A stretch of 64,000 nucleotides of DNA from Nocardioides gansuensis (GTDB taxonomy: Bacteria; Actinomycetota; Actinomycetes; Propionibacteriales; Nocardioidaceae). Position numbers and translations under genes: made by a program. The notes beneath the pieces are model-generated. The model did not search any database and was not told where the DNA came from. It saw only the letters and a program-made list of their open reading frames with translations. This document shows positions 17,450 through 25,370 of the stretch, piece after piece (the stretch's first letter is position 1; every line of letters starts with the position of its first letter). The stretch spans positions 62,001 to 126,000 of the forward strand of contig NZ_QDGZ01000006.1 in assembly GCF_003076135.1 (NCBI RefSeq), in the 5' to 3' direction.

Positions 17450-18123
17450 ACCGCGCCGGCCAGTCCATGGTGCTCACCGTGCTCGGCGCCGTCGCGCTGC
17501 GGATCGCGTGGACCGACGAATACGCCCGCTACGTCAACGCGTGGATGCGTTGGCCGCTCTTCGTCAGCGGCCTGCTGCTCGTCGGGCTCGCGCTCACGTC
17601 GCTGCTGTCGTCGAAGGAGAACGACGACCACCCGACCACCCACGTCGCCTGGCTGCTGCTCCTGCCCGTCGCCATCGCGTTCGTGGTCCAGCCGCCGGCG
17701 CTCGGGTCGTACGTCGCGGAGCGGCGCTCCAACGAGGTCGCGCCCGCGGCGTACGAGGAAGCCGCCGTCGCGCCGCTGCCCGAGGGCGACGTCATCGACC
17801 TGCCGGTCTCCGGCTTCGTCGCCCGCGCCACCATGGAGGGCGGCGGGCTCGAGGGCCGCCCCGTGCGGCTGACCGGGTTCGTCACCCACGACAAGCAGGG
17901 CGGCTGGTACGTCACCCGGCTCACCATGTTCTGCTGTGCCGCCGACGTCTCCGCCTTCAAGGTGCGCGTCGACGGCGCCGAGGCGCCGGCCAAGGACACC
18001 TGGGTCCGCGTCACCGGCACCTGGGTCGACGGCACCGGCATCGACCCCGAGGCCGGAGCGACACCGGCCGTCACCGCCTCGGAGGTCACGCCGAGCAAGG
18101 CGCCCACGTTCACCTATGAGTGA
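17446..18123 (+). CDS. TIGR03943-type putative permease subunit
   Basis: A 225-residue protein. Two N-terminal membrane segments (MVLTVLGAVALRIAW, WPLFVSGLLLVGLALTSLL) and a third near 70-85 are followed by an extracytoplasmic OB-like domain with DLPVSGFVARATMEGGGLEGRPVRLTGFV and TRLTMFCCAADVSAFKVRV. This matches the partner of DUF318 permeases. The GTG start at 17446 overlaps the permease stop, implying translational coupling. The conserved Cys-Cys in MFCCAAD is a plausible metal or redox site. Confidence 0.8.
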   Translation: MNRAGQSMVLTVLGAVALRIAWTDEYARYVNAWMRWPLFVSGLLLVGLALTSLLSSKENDDHPTTHVAWLLLLPVAIAFVVQPPALGSYVAERRSNEVAPAAYEEAAVAPLPEGDVIDLPVSGFVARATMEGGGLEGRPVRLTGFVTHDKQGGWYVTRLTMFCCAADVSAFKVRVDGAEAPAKDTWVRVTGTWVDGTGIDPEAGATPAVTASEVTPSKAPTFTYE

Positions 18124-18607
18124 GCCCGTCGGGCGCGCTCGGGTGGTGCGGGTGTCGCTGCTCCTGCTGATGGTGGTCGGGATCGCGGTCGTGCTGCTCC
18201 TGCGCCCCGACGGCACCGGGTCGCCGTCGTCGGAGCCCTCGCCCTCGTCGTCCTCGCCGACGCCCACCGAGACCGTGTCGCCGCCGACCGCGAGGAGGCC
18301 GCCGGGGGAGCGGGCCTTCTGCGCCGGTTTCGTGTCCCTCGCCGATGCCCAGGCCCGGTACGCCGACGACCCGGCCGCGCAGGGCGCCGCACTCGAGGAA
18401 GCAGCGGACCGGATGGTGGGCCTCGGCGTCCCCGAGTCGATGCCCCCTGCGGCCGGGGGCGGCTACTACACGTTGCTCAACGGGATCTACTCCTCGCTGG
18501 GCAAGGCGCTCGACCCCGCCGCCGTGCCCGGCGCCCTGCCGGGTGAGCAGCTGCCCGACTCGGGCGCCGCGTTCTCGGCGTACCTCGCTCAAGCCTGTCC
18601 GGCCTAG
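18116..18607 (+). CDS. Membrane-anchored hypothetical protein
   Basis: A 163-residue protein. One N-terminal membrane anchor (VRVSLLLLMVVGIAVVLLL) is followed by a Ser/Pro/Thr linker of about 30 residues and a small extracytoplasmic helical domain with two cysteines (FCAGF and QACPA, the last two residues being Pro-Ala). The ATG overlaps the end of the permease-subunit gene by 8 bases, so it is co-translated with the zinc-linked permease pair. No family was recognised. Confidence 0.7.
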   Translation: MSEPVGRARVVRVSLLLLMVVGIAVVLLLRPDGTGSPSSEPSPSSSSPTPTETVSPPTARRPPGERAFCAGFVSLADAQARYADDPAAQGAALEEAADRMVGLGVPESMPPAAGGGYYTLLNGIYSSLGKALDPAAVPGALPGEQLPDSGAAFSAYLAQACPA

Positions 18608-19668
18608 GCGACCCGGCGGATCGGCCCGAGCCACGGCTCGAAGCCGTCCTCGGCCACCTGCCAGCCGGTCGTCTCGTCGGAGCGGAGCAGGAGGTCGCCG
18701 AAGCCGGGTCGCAGCTGAGGCGGGGCGACACCGACGCCGGTGACGACGATCCGGGTGAACGGGGCGCGGGAGCCCCAGGTGCCGCAGGCGCCGACGCTCA
18801 GCTGGCCGCCGGCGCCGTCCCAGTGGAGCACCCGGTCGGGGCGGCTCGGCAGCCAGAAGCAGCCGCGGGAACGGTGGGCGCCGGTGCCGAGCACGTCGAG
18901 CGACTCCAGCAGCCGCTCGGGGTGGAAGGGCCGCTCCGAGCGCAGGTCGACCTGCCAGACCCCCTCGGCCATGACGCGGGGGAGCCGTCCGGTGCGGGCA
19001 GGCTCGGTCCAGGCCGCGGTGGCGGCGTGCTGGTGGAGGCGGTCGGTGAGGAGGGCGGACTCGAGGGAGCTGGGGCCCTCGACGACGAGGACTCCGGGCC
19101 GGGCCAGGGCCTCGACGAGTCCGCGCGCGACCGGGTCGGCCGGCCCGTCGAGCACCACGACGTCGGCGTGCTCGACCATCGAGCCGAGCACCTCGCCGAC
19201 ACCGCGCCGGTCCTCGTGGGAGCTGTGCAGGCCGCGCTCGGCCAGGAGGTCGTCGCCGAGCAGGTCGCGGACCGGGTGGGCGGCGCCCATCGCGGTCACC
19301 ACCGCCGAGATGCGCAGGAAGCGCGCCAGCCGGGTGTCCAGCGAGATCACCGCGCACAGGTGCGCGGGCGCCGCGCCGACCGGGAGGTGGGCGACGATGC
19401 TCTGCCACCGGCCCTCGCGGGCCAGGCGCTCCAGGGTCGGCACGATGTCCTCGCGGATCGCGCAGGAGACACAGGCGTGCTCGAGCTCGACCTCGTGCTG
19501 CTCCAGCACGCCGGTCACGTCGCTGACGGTGCGGGTGAGCAGCTGGCGCTCGACGTCGATGTGGTGGCGCACCGCGACCGTGCCTGGCAGGTCGAACTGC
19601 AGCCCCACCGTCGTCGCCGCCATCGCGTGGGGGTCCACGCCCGCCAGCAGGACCACCGGCACCCTCAT
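18604..19668 (-). CDS. CobW/COG0523-like protein with degenerate P-loop (Rv0106-like)
   Basis: 354 residues. It aligns by eye with CobW-family metallochaperones, keeping the cysteine motif HACVSCAIREDI near 64-75 and the C-terminal domain (ERPFHPERLLESLD, then SRGCFWLPSRPD). The N-terminal loop reads LLAGVDPHAMAATTVGL, so the GxxxxGK(S/T) Walker A lysine is missing, and there is no NKxD guanine motif where ADVVVLDG stands. It should not hydrolyse GTP in the usual way. Mycobacterial Rv0106, as remembered, shows the same losses and belongs to the Zur regulon. A Zur-like box lies 73 bases upstream. Confidence 0.8.
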   Translation of the reverse strand: MRVPVVLLAGVDPHAMAATTVGLQFDLPGTVAVRHHIDVERQLLTRTVSDVTGVLEQHEVELEHACVSCAIREDIVPTLERLAREGRWQSIVAHLPVGAAPAHLCAVISLDTRLARFLRISAVVTAMGAAHPVRDLLGDDLLAERGLHSSHEDRRGVGEVLGSMVEHADVVVLDGPADPVARGLVEALARPGVLVVEGPSSLESALLTDRLHQHAATAAWTEPARTGRLPRVMAEGVWQVDLRSERPFHPERLLESLDVLGTGAHRSRGCFWLPSRPDRVLHWDGAGGQLSVGACGTWGSRAPFTRIVVTGVGVAPPQLRPGFGDLLLRSDETTGWQVAEDGFEPWLGPIRRVA

Positions 19669-19741
19669 CGGCCGAGCCTCCCGTCGGTCCTGCGGTGCTC
19701 AGGCAGTGGTGCGTGCGTCATGCGGCCTCCCGTAGTTGTAA

Positions 19742-19756
19742 TGAGAATCGTTCTCA
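19742..19756. promoter_or_regulatory. Fur-family (Zur-like) operator
   Basis: TGAGAATCGTTCTCA: arms TGAGAA and TTCTCA around TCG, 73 bases upstream of the CobW-like gene. It shares the GAGAAT-N-ATTCTC plan of the site in front of the HU gene, consistent with one regulator (Zur) serving both. Confidence 0.7.
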
Positions 19757-19795
19757 ACCCTGGCAGAGAGTATCCGTTCGCGCCACTGGGGGAGG

Positions 19796-19840
19796 GGTCT
19801 CGATACGGGCTCGCTTCGCTTCGCCCTGCTCGACCACCGA
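19796..19840. repeat. REP-like palindromic intergenic repeat
   Basis: A 45-base unit beginning GGTCTCGATACGGGCTCGC and ending TGCTCGACCACCGA. GGGC and GCCC flank a GAAGCG-rich loop and GGT-CTCGA pairs with TCGA-CCACC, so it folds as a stem-loop. Variants of this GGTCTCGATAC...GTCGACCACC sequence are dispersed between genes in many Nocardioides and related genomes (from memory). Only one full copy is in this window. Confidence 0.55.
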
Positions 19841-19990
19841 GGCCGAGGCCAGGGTCGAATGCCCCACCGACGTCAGGTTCTGGGGAAGGAGTGACGCCTG
19901 ATCACTTCGGGCCATTGACCGGGGAACGATCGGTTGGGCTTCCGTCGAGCGCCTGCGAACGTCCGTGGCGGCGCTCTACGGTCCACGGTC

Positions 19991-21523
19991 ATGGTCCTCT
20001 TGAGGGTGACGGCCGGCATGGCGGCAACGGCGTTGACGTGGTCTCTCCTTGCCACAGGCGCAGTCGCCGCACCTGATGTCGACCCTCGGAATGCTCCGTC
20101 CACGCTGTCGCGGAACACCGACCGTCAGCAGGTCGTCGACGACTACTACGGCGTGCTGGTCCCGGCCACCGAGGCGCCGTTCTCGTGGAACGGCTCGGTG
20201 GCGTCGTGCGACCCGGGCGCTCCGACAGCCGCTGAGCAGGGACCGACACTCGCGGCAGTCAACTACATGCGCAACCTCGCTGGGCTGGCTCCCGTCACCT
20301 TCTCGCCGGAGCTGTCGGCCCGCGCCCTCAAGGCCGCCCTGATCATGCAGGCGAGCAAGACCCTCACGCACGACCCGACGTCGAGCATGGCCTGCTACAC
20401 GAAGGACGGCGCTTCGGCGGCCGGCCAGTCCAACCTCGCCTCGGGCGTCACCGCGGCGCGGGCCGTCCTCGCCTACATGGTGGATCCGGGGGCCCTCAAC
20501 ACCATCGCATCGCACCGCCGCTGGATCCTCCACCCGCCGACCCGCGTCATGGGGAGCGGGTCGACCACCTCGATCAACGCGCTGACGGTGTTCGGCTCCG
20601 GTGTCACCGTGGACAAGGCGCCCACCGCTCCCGAGTGGATCACCTGGCCGACCGCCGGCTACTTCCCGGCTCCGCTGGAGCCGGACGGACGCTGGTCCCT
20701 CCAGGCCTCCAGGTCCGACACCGACCTGCGCGGGGCGGTCGTCTCCGTGACCGGACCGGGCGGGCCGGTCCCGATCGCGAACACGGCGACGGAGCGCGCC
20801 TGGGTCGTGTGGGACCTCGCCACGGCTCCCGCTCATTCCTCGTCCGACCAGCACTACACCGTGACGATCTCAGGGGCGAAGCGCGACCGGAAGCGCCTCG
20901 CGCCGTTCTCCTACACGGTCACGCTCGCTGCCATGGAGGTCCGGAACCTCGCGCTGCCCCAGGTCCAGGGACAGCACGCGGTCGGGCAGACCCTCTCGGT
21001 CACGCCAGGGTCCTGGGCCCCGGCGTCGCCGTCGCTGGCCTACCAGTGGCGCCGCAACGGGGTCGCCATCCCCGGCGAGGTGCTGAGCACCTACGAGTTC
21101 ACGGCCGAAGACGTCGGGGGCGACCTCGATGTCCTCGTGACCGCGTCGCGGCCGCGACACGTGACGACCAGCGTGTCGACGAGTGGCACCGCAGCGCCCG
21201 AGACGCTGGCCCAGCCGCCGGCGAGTGAGACGGAGCAGAGCCCGCGCGATGCGGTGCTCGTACGCCGGGGGGTCAAGGTCGTCGGCAGGCCCGTCGTGGG
21301 CGGCCGGCTGCGCGCCAAGGGCGCCCGCTTCGACCCCGGTAGCGTGCGGCTGCGCTACTCCTGGGAGCGCAACGGCCGGACCATCAAGGGTGCGAGGAAG
21401 TCGACCTACCGTCTGCGCGCCAAGGACCGGGGCAAGCGACTCCGCGCCGTCGTGACGGCCACGAAGGCGGGGTATGCGCCGCTGACGGTCCGCAGCACTG
21501 TCAGTCGGAGGGTGCGCGGCTGA
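19991..21523 (+). CDS. Secreted CAP-domain protein with Ig-like repeats
   Basis: About 510 residues. A signal peptide (VTAGMAATALTWSLLATGAVAA) is followed by a CAP-like domain: NYMRNLAGLAPVTFSPELSARALKAALIM and the S-H-R-W-I-L block (NTIASHRRWILHPPTRVMGSG). Two Ig-like repeats follow, each with a Y-x-W-R/E-R-x-G core: SLAYQWRRNGVAIPGEVLSTYEF and RLRYSWERNGRTIKGARKSTYRL. Such repeats, ending in lysine/arginine-rich sequence, are common on actinobacterial surface proteins. ATG 19991 gives a clean signal peptide; ATG 19934 is possible. Probably secreted or wall-associated; activity unknown. Confidence 0.8.
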   Translation: MVLLRVTAGMAATALTWSLLATGAVAAPDVDPRNAPSTLSRNTDRQQVVDDYYGVLVPATEAPFSWNGSVASCDPGAPTAAEQGPTLAAVNYMRNLAGLAPVTFSPELSARALKAALIMQASKTLTHDPTSSMACYTKDGASAAGQSNLASGVTAARAVLAYMVDPGALNTIASHRRWILHPPTRVMGSGSTTSINALTVFGSGVTVDKAPTAPEWITWPTAGYFPAPLEPDGRWSLQASRSDTDLRGAVVSVTGPGGPVPIANTATERAWVVWDLATAPAHSSSDQHYTVTISGAKRDRKRLAPFSYTVTLAAMEVRNLALPQVQGQHAVGQTLSVTPGSWAPASPSLAYQWRRNGVAIPGEVLSTYEFTAEDVGGDLDVLVTASRPRHVTTSVSTSGTAAPETLAQPPASETEQSPRDAVLVRRGVKVVGRPVVGGRLRAKGARFDPGSVRLRYSWERNGRTIKGARKSTYRLRAKDRGKRLRAVVTATKAGYAPLTVRSTVSRRVRG

Positions 21524-21545
21524 GGGGAGGTCTCGACTTCGCTCG

Positions 21546-22205
21546 TCAGGCGCGCGTTGCAGCCACGACCACCGGGTGGGGCGAACCCAGTAGCCCCTCC
21601 TTGCGGGCGACCCGGGCGGCCAGCCCGATGGTCGCGAAGGCGGCGACCACGTTGATCGCCAGCATGGCGATGCTCTTCACCAGCACGAACGTCTCGAGCG
21701 ACTGCGACTGCAGCAGCCACAGGGTCAGCGTCGCCTTCGCGAGCCCGAGCACTGCCCAGAGGGCCGTCAGGTGCCAGAAGAGACGCCGGACCCGCGGCCG
21801 TGACGCCAGCTCCTGGTCCATCGGGTAGAAGTCACCCGCGAGCCGCGCCACCAACGGGCGGGTGCTGGCGAGCGAGAGCAGGAACAACGCGGCGACGACG
21901 CCGTCGCTGATGACCGGCTGGAGGAAGTAGAGCCACGTGCTGTCCGCCACGGCAGAGAGTGCGGTCCGGCCGGTCAAGAGGATCGCGGCGAGGATGAGCA
22001 GGCCCGAGGCGCGCCGCCTGGTCACCGCGCGCCACGCGATCGCGCCGTACGACCACACGAGGGCCGCGACGATCGCGGTCCACACGCCGGCGAGCACGAA
22101 GAAGGCGTAGAAGACCACCGCGGGGATCACCACGGCGATCAGCAGGCTGAGCGAGACCCGATGGATCACGGCCGCCAGACTCGGGCGGTGCGGCGGAGAA
22201 GCCAA
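21546..22205 (-). CDS. VC0807-family integral membrane protein
   Basis: A 219-residue membrane protein with five or six hydrophobic segments, and RPLVARLAGDFYPMDQELASRPRVRRLFWHLT as the conserved central loop. This pattern is that of the VC0807/intracellular-septation-A-like family often seen in actinobacteria. Function is unknown. It converges with the CAP/Ig-like gene, leaving only 22 bases between. Confidence 0.7.
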   Translation of the reverse strand: MASPPHRPSLAAVIHRVSLSLLIAVVIPAVVFYAFFVLAGVWTAIVAALVWSYGAIAWRAVTRRRASGLLILAAILLTGRTALSAVADSTWLYFLQPVISDGVVAALFLLSLASTRPLVARLAGDFYPMDQELASRPRVRRLFWHLTALWAVLGLAKATLTLWLLQSQSLETFVLVKSIAMLAINVVAAFATIGLAARVARKEGLLGSPHPVVVAATRA

Positions 22206-22331
22206 GGGAGCCGGTCCTGCCGGCCGTCGGACAGCCGGGCGTGAGTGTCGATCGCCGCGAAATGACGACGTGTGCTCGGCGTCTGCGGGTTCCTCGGCTG
22301 CTTCAGTGTACGCGGCCGCGCGCCGCGGGGG

Positions 22332-23102
22332 TCAAACTCCCGCCAGGTAGGGGTCGGCCCACGCGCTGATGATGCGGGCCGCCCGCTTGGCCTGGTTGCG
22401 GCCGGTGAGCAGGTGGTCGGCGCCCTCGAGGGACACGAAGCTGCGCGGGTGCCGCGCCGCCCGGAAGATCTCGCTCGCGTTCGCGATGCCCACCGTGTTG
22501 TCGGTCGGCGAGTGCATGACCAGCAGGGCTCGGCGCAGCGTACGGATCTCCTCATGGAGGTCCGCTGCGCGCACGTCCTCGATGAAGTGCCGACGCAGGG
22601 TGAGCGCCTTCCCGCCGATGAGGAAGGGCGCCTCGCCGTCGGAGAGGATCCGCTCGACGAGGGCGTCGTAGTTGTGCTCGACGTGCTCCGGTTCGTACGG
22701 CGCGCCGATGCTCACCACGGCGCGCACCGTGTCGACCTCGTGGGCTGCGGCGATGACGGCGGCCCCGCCGAAGGAGTGGCCGACCAGGAGGCGGACCTCA
22801 CGGCCGGCTTCGTTCATGAAGCGCGCCGCCTGCACGGTGTCGGCGACCTTGTGCGAGAAGGACCCGTCGCCCCAGTCGCCCTCGGAGTCGCCGAGCCCGA
22901 GGTTGTCGAACCGCAGCATCCCGACGCCCTCGCTGGCCAGCTGCTTGCAGATCCGGCTGGCGGCAGGGCAGTCCTTGCCCAGGGTGAAGCCGTGGGAGAA
23001 CACGCCCCAACCCCGGATGGGACCAGCGGGGTGGTCGATGAGACCGGCAAGACGCGGGCCGCTCGTGCTGGGGAACCAGACCCGCTCGCTCACGTCGCAC
23101 AT
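22332..23102 (-). CDS. Alpha/beta hydrolase
   Basis: A 256-residue soluble hydrolase. The oxyanion strand is GVFSHGFTLGKD, the nucleophile elbow is LLVGHSFGGAAVIAAA, the acid is Asp in LLVMHSPTDNTVGI, and the base is His in LEGADHLLTG. GMLRFDNLGLGDSEGDW is typical of the OsmC-partner type esterases, but no OsmC domain is fused. It lies downstream of bfr on the same strand (54-base gap) and could be the last gene of that unit. Confidence 0.85.
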   Translation of the reverse strand: MCDVSERVWFPSTSGPRLAGLIDHPAGPIRGWGVFSHGFTLGKDCPAASRICKQLASEGVGMLRFDNLGLGDSEGDWGDGSFSHKVADTVQAARFMNEAGREVRLLVGHSFGGAAVIAAAHEVDTVRAVVSIGAPYEPEHVEHNYDALVERILSDGEAPFLIGGKALTLRRHFIEDVRAADLHEEIRTLRRALLVMHSPTDNTVGIANASEIFRAARHPRSFVSLEGADHLLTGRNQAKRAARIISAWADPYLAGV

Positions 23103-23156
23103 CCTCGCAGAGCCGTGAGGGCTGGGATCCCCGCGTCCACCGCGCGGGCCGCGGCG

Positions 23157-23648
23157 TCAGCCCTCGGGGCCCTCGCCCGCGGCGATGTGCTGCGCGAGGT
23201 ACTGCGGGGCGCCCACCCGCTCGATCGCGTCGAGCTGGCTCTCGAACCAGTCGGCGTGGCGCTCCTCGTCGCGGACCATCTCCTCGAAGACGGCTGCCGT
23301 GCCGTGGTCGCCGAGGTCGTGGCACTCCTGGGCGGCGGCATTGAACTGCTCCACCGCGGCCTTCTCGCTGGCCAGAGCCAGGGCGAGCATCTCCTCGGCG
23401 GTCTCGCCGACGGTGATGGCGTTGAGCTTCTGCAGGTTGGGATGGCCGTCGAACATGAGGATCCGGTTGATCAGGTCGTCGGCGTCCTTCATCTCGTCGA
23501 TCGACAGGTCGTAGAACACCTTGCCGAGGCGCGCGAAGCCCCAGTTGTCGAGCATGCGCGCATGCAGGAAGTAGGTGTTGGTGACGGTGAGCTCGAAGGT
23601 GAGCGCGTCGTTGAGCAGCTCGACGATCCGGGGATTAACTGGCTGCAC
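23157..23648 (-). CDS. bfr: Bacterioferritin with altered ferroxidase ligand
   Basis: A 163-residue four-helix iron-storage protein. Ferroxidase-centre residues are Glu19 (TFELTVTN), Glu52 and haem Met53 (SIDEMKDAD), Glu95 (ASEKAAVE), Glu128 and His131 (RDEERHADW). The usual His of EMKHAD is Asp55 here. The GTG start at 23648 has GGAGG at good spacing, and its first 14 bases overlap the end of bfd, so the two are translated together. It should store iron as ferric mineral in a 24-mer cage. Confidence 0.9.
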   Translation of the reverse strand: MQPVNPRIVELLNDALTFELTVTNTYFLHARMLDNWGFARLGKVFYDLSIDEMKDADDLINRILMFDGHPNLQKLNAITVGETAEEMLALALASEKAAVEQFNAAAQECHDLGDHGTAAVFEEMVRDEERHADWFESQLDAIERVGAPQYLAQHIAAGEGPEG

Positions 23649-23838
23649 CGTCCACCTCCAGGAGTTCGCGATCCTGCGCCTGATGCTGGCACACAAGTGC
23701 CTTCACCGTGAAGATGCAGGACCCGCAATCCTGGGCGGCTCCGGTCGAACGGCAGACGGCCCCCACCGTGCGGGCACCCTGCGCGACGGCAGTGTGTACG
23801 TCGCGGTCGCTGACGACCGCGCAGTGGCAGACGATCAC
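23635..23838 (-). CDS. bfd: Bacterioferritin-associated ferredoxin
   Basis: A 67-residue [2Fe-2S] protein starting (fM)IVCHCAVVSDRDV and ending with CRSTGAAQDCGSCIFTVK. The CHC pair plus the distal C-x-x-C are the Bfd cluster ligands. Bfd docks on bacterioferritin and reduces it for iron release. GTG 23838 was chosen: GGAG is 6 bases upstream, Bfd proteins begin with this motif, and a longer frame would run through the IdeR box. Confidence 0.85.
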   Translation of the reverse strand: MIVCHCAVVSDRDVHTAVAQGARTVGAVCRSTGAAQDCGSCIFTVKALVCQHQAQDRELLEVDGAAS

Positions 23839-23861
23839 GGGGGACTCCGGAGCCGAGGTGG

Positions 23862-23880
23862 TTAGGTGAGGCAAGCCTAA
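23862..23880. promoter_or_regulatory. IdeR/DtxR iron box
   Basis: TTAGGTGAGGCAAGCCTAA, 16 of 19 positions identical to the IdeR/DtxR consensus TTAGGTTAGGCTAACCTAA. It ends 24 bases upstream of the bfd start, placing bfd-bfr under iron control. Confidence 0.8.
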
Positions 23881-23916
23881 CCTCATCTGGTCCTGCATGT
23901 CACGGTGTCTCGGCTC

Positions 23917-23955
23917 ACTCACTCTTGCCCCCGCTCAGAGGAGGCAAGAGTGAGT
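23917..23955. repeat. Perfect 13-bp inverted repeat
   Basis: ACTCACTCTTGCC and GGCAAGAGTGAGT pair perfectly around a 13-base loop, between the divergent bfd and spermidine-synthase-like genes, ending 34 bases before the latter. There is no T-tract on either side, so it may be an operator or an RNA leader structure rather than a terminator. Confidence 0.6.
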
Positions 23956-23988
23956 CCGGCCGATTCCCGCCACTAGAGTCGAGCCGCC

Positions 23989-24687
23989 ATGAGCGGCGAC
24001 CTCTACATCCTTACCCGGGACGACATGCAGCAGTCCGCGGTCGACCTCGAGGATCCGCGTCGGCTGGTGTTCGACTACGTCCGGCGCATCGGTGACGTGG
24101 TCGACGCGCTGCCGCCCGGGCCGCTGCGCGTGCTGCACGTCGGTGGGGCCGCGATGACGCTGCCGCGCTACGTGTGGGCGACGCGGCCGCGCTCGTCGCA
24201 GATCGTGCTCGAGCCGTCTGTGGAGATCATCGAGCAGGTCCGCGCGGAGGCGCCGCTTCCGGCCCGGAGCGGCATCAGGGTGCGGCCAGTGGACGGGCGG
24301 AACGGGATCGGGGACGTCCGCGACGGCTCGCAGGACCTCGTGATCCTCGACGCGTTCGCCGGCGGGGTCGTCCCCGAGGAGCTCACCTCGGGCGACTTCG
24401 TCGCGGAGGTGCACCGGGTGCTCGGTCCGGGTGGCGTGTTCGTCGCCAACCTGGTCGACAAGCCGCCCTTTCCCAGGATCCGCTCGTTCGTGGCGGCCGC
24501 GCGCGAGATCGGGGCCATGGCCGTCGGTGCCGAGCCCGCGACCCTCAAGGGCCGTCGGGCCGGCAACCTGATCGTGGTGTCCGGCGAGCTGCCGGAGGCG
24601 CCGTTCGGGAGTCCCTCGCCGCTGGAGTACCGCGTTTTCGAGGGTCGCGCGGTCGCCGATGCGTTCGGGGGGGCGAAGCCGGCGTGA
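23989..24687 (+). CDS. Spermidine-synthase-fold methyltransferase-like protein
   Basis: A 232-residue protein with a Rossmann methyltransferase-type core of the spermidine synthase family: LRVLHVGGAAMTLPRYVWATRP (motif I), QIVLEPSVEIIEQVRAEAPL, then SQDLVILDAFAGGVVPEELTSGDFVAEVHRVLGPGGVFVANL. The Asp-Ala-Phe segment matches the region binding the aminopropyl acceptor. Single-domain actinobacterial members are common and unproven as spermidine synthases. No adenosylmethionine decarboxylase is nearby. A 13-bp inverted repeat precedes it. Confidence 0.75.
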   Translation: MSGDLYILTRDDMQQSAVDLEDPRRLVFDYVRRIGDVVDALPPGPLRVLHVGGAAMTLPRYVWATRPRSSQIVLEPSVEIIEQVRAEAPLPARSGIRVRPVDGRNGIGDVRDGSQDLVILDAFAGGVVPEELTSGDFVAEVHRVLGPGGVFVANLVDKPPFPRIRSFVAAAREIGAMAVGAEPATLKGRRAGNLIVVSGELPEAPFGSPSPLEYRVFEGRAVADAFGGAKPA

Positions 24688-24721
24688 GCACCGGCAGCAT
24701 CGCTCCAGGTCGTGCCATGGT

Positions 24722-25333
24722 GTGAAGGTGCGCGATCCCGAGGGCGCCCCACCGCAGCAGCCGGCAGAGACCCTGCAGGTTGGACCGTCCCGGCCGCCGT
24801 TGTCCGACAGGCTGCCCTCCCGGTGGCGGATGCCGCTCGTGGCGTTGGGTGCTCTCGTGCTCGGCGCCGCCGCCGGCGCAGGCGCTGTGCTGTGGTCGCA
24901 GGACCAACCGGAGCGGGCGCCGTTCCGCGGGGATGAGCACGCCGTCGAGCTGATGCTCCTCGACGTGGCGCCGGGTCGCACGCCGGAGGGCTCGGCGTCC
25001 GCAAGCACGCTGGAGATCGAGGCAGGGCTGCTCCTGTCCGGTGTGGTGACGTCCACCGTCGTGGGGATCGACCCGCCGCGCGGCGGGTTGGAGGTCCGCG
25101 CTCCGGCCCTGCCCGTCACCGTGTCGCCCAGGGCCCGGTACCAGTCGATCGAGCTCGAGCTCGTCATCGACGACTGCGAGGCGGCCACCGGATGGACCCC
25201 GGGGGACCGGTCCTTCACGATCACCTGGCGGGACGAGCACGGCCGGGTCCACCTCGACCGGGCGGGCGACTTCGACCCGGCCACGGGTCGCGCGCTGGCC
25301 CGGCACGTCCATGCTCTGTGCGAGGACGAGTAG
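24722..25333 (+). CDS. Membrane-anchored hypothetical protein
   Basis: About 203 residues. A proline-rich cytoplasmic tail of 30 residues is followed by one membrane segment (MPLVALGALVLGAAAGAGAVLW) and an extracytoplasmic beta-rich domain with two cysteines (DDCEAATGW and HALCEDE). GTG 24722 is the likely start; the ribosome site is weak. No family was recognised. It lies on the same strand between the spermidine-synthase-like and amidohydrolase genes. Confidence 0.6.
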   Translation: MKVRDPEGAPPQQPAETLQVGPSRPPLSDRLPSRWRMPLVALGALVLGAAAGAGAVLWSQDQPERAPFRGDEHAVELMLLDVAPGRTPEGSASASTLEIEAGLLLSGVVTSTVVGIDPPRGGLEVRAPALPVTVSPRARYQSIELELVIDDCEAATGWTPGDRSFTITWRDEHGRVHLDRAGDFDPATGRALARHVHALCEDE

Positions 25334-25370
25334 CCAGGCGACCGCGGCGCCGGGTGGGTACCGCCCGGCC

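Larger units (their letters stand above)
19669..19990. other. Divergent intergenic region with Zur box and repeat
   Basis: About 320 bases between the CobW-like gene (reverse) and the CAP/Ig-like gene (forward). It holds a Zur-like palindrome (19742-19756) and a 45-base palindromic repeat (19796-19840), described separately. No gene was found. Confidence 0.6.

Noticed and set aside
21524..21545. Sequence GAGGTCTCGACTTCGCTCG resembling half of the REP-like unit
   Set aside because: Only a partial match without the second arm; too short to call a copy.
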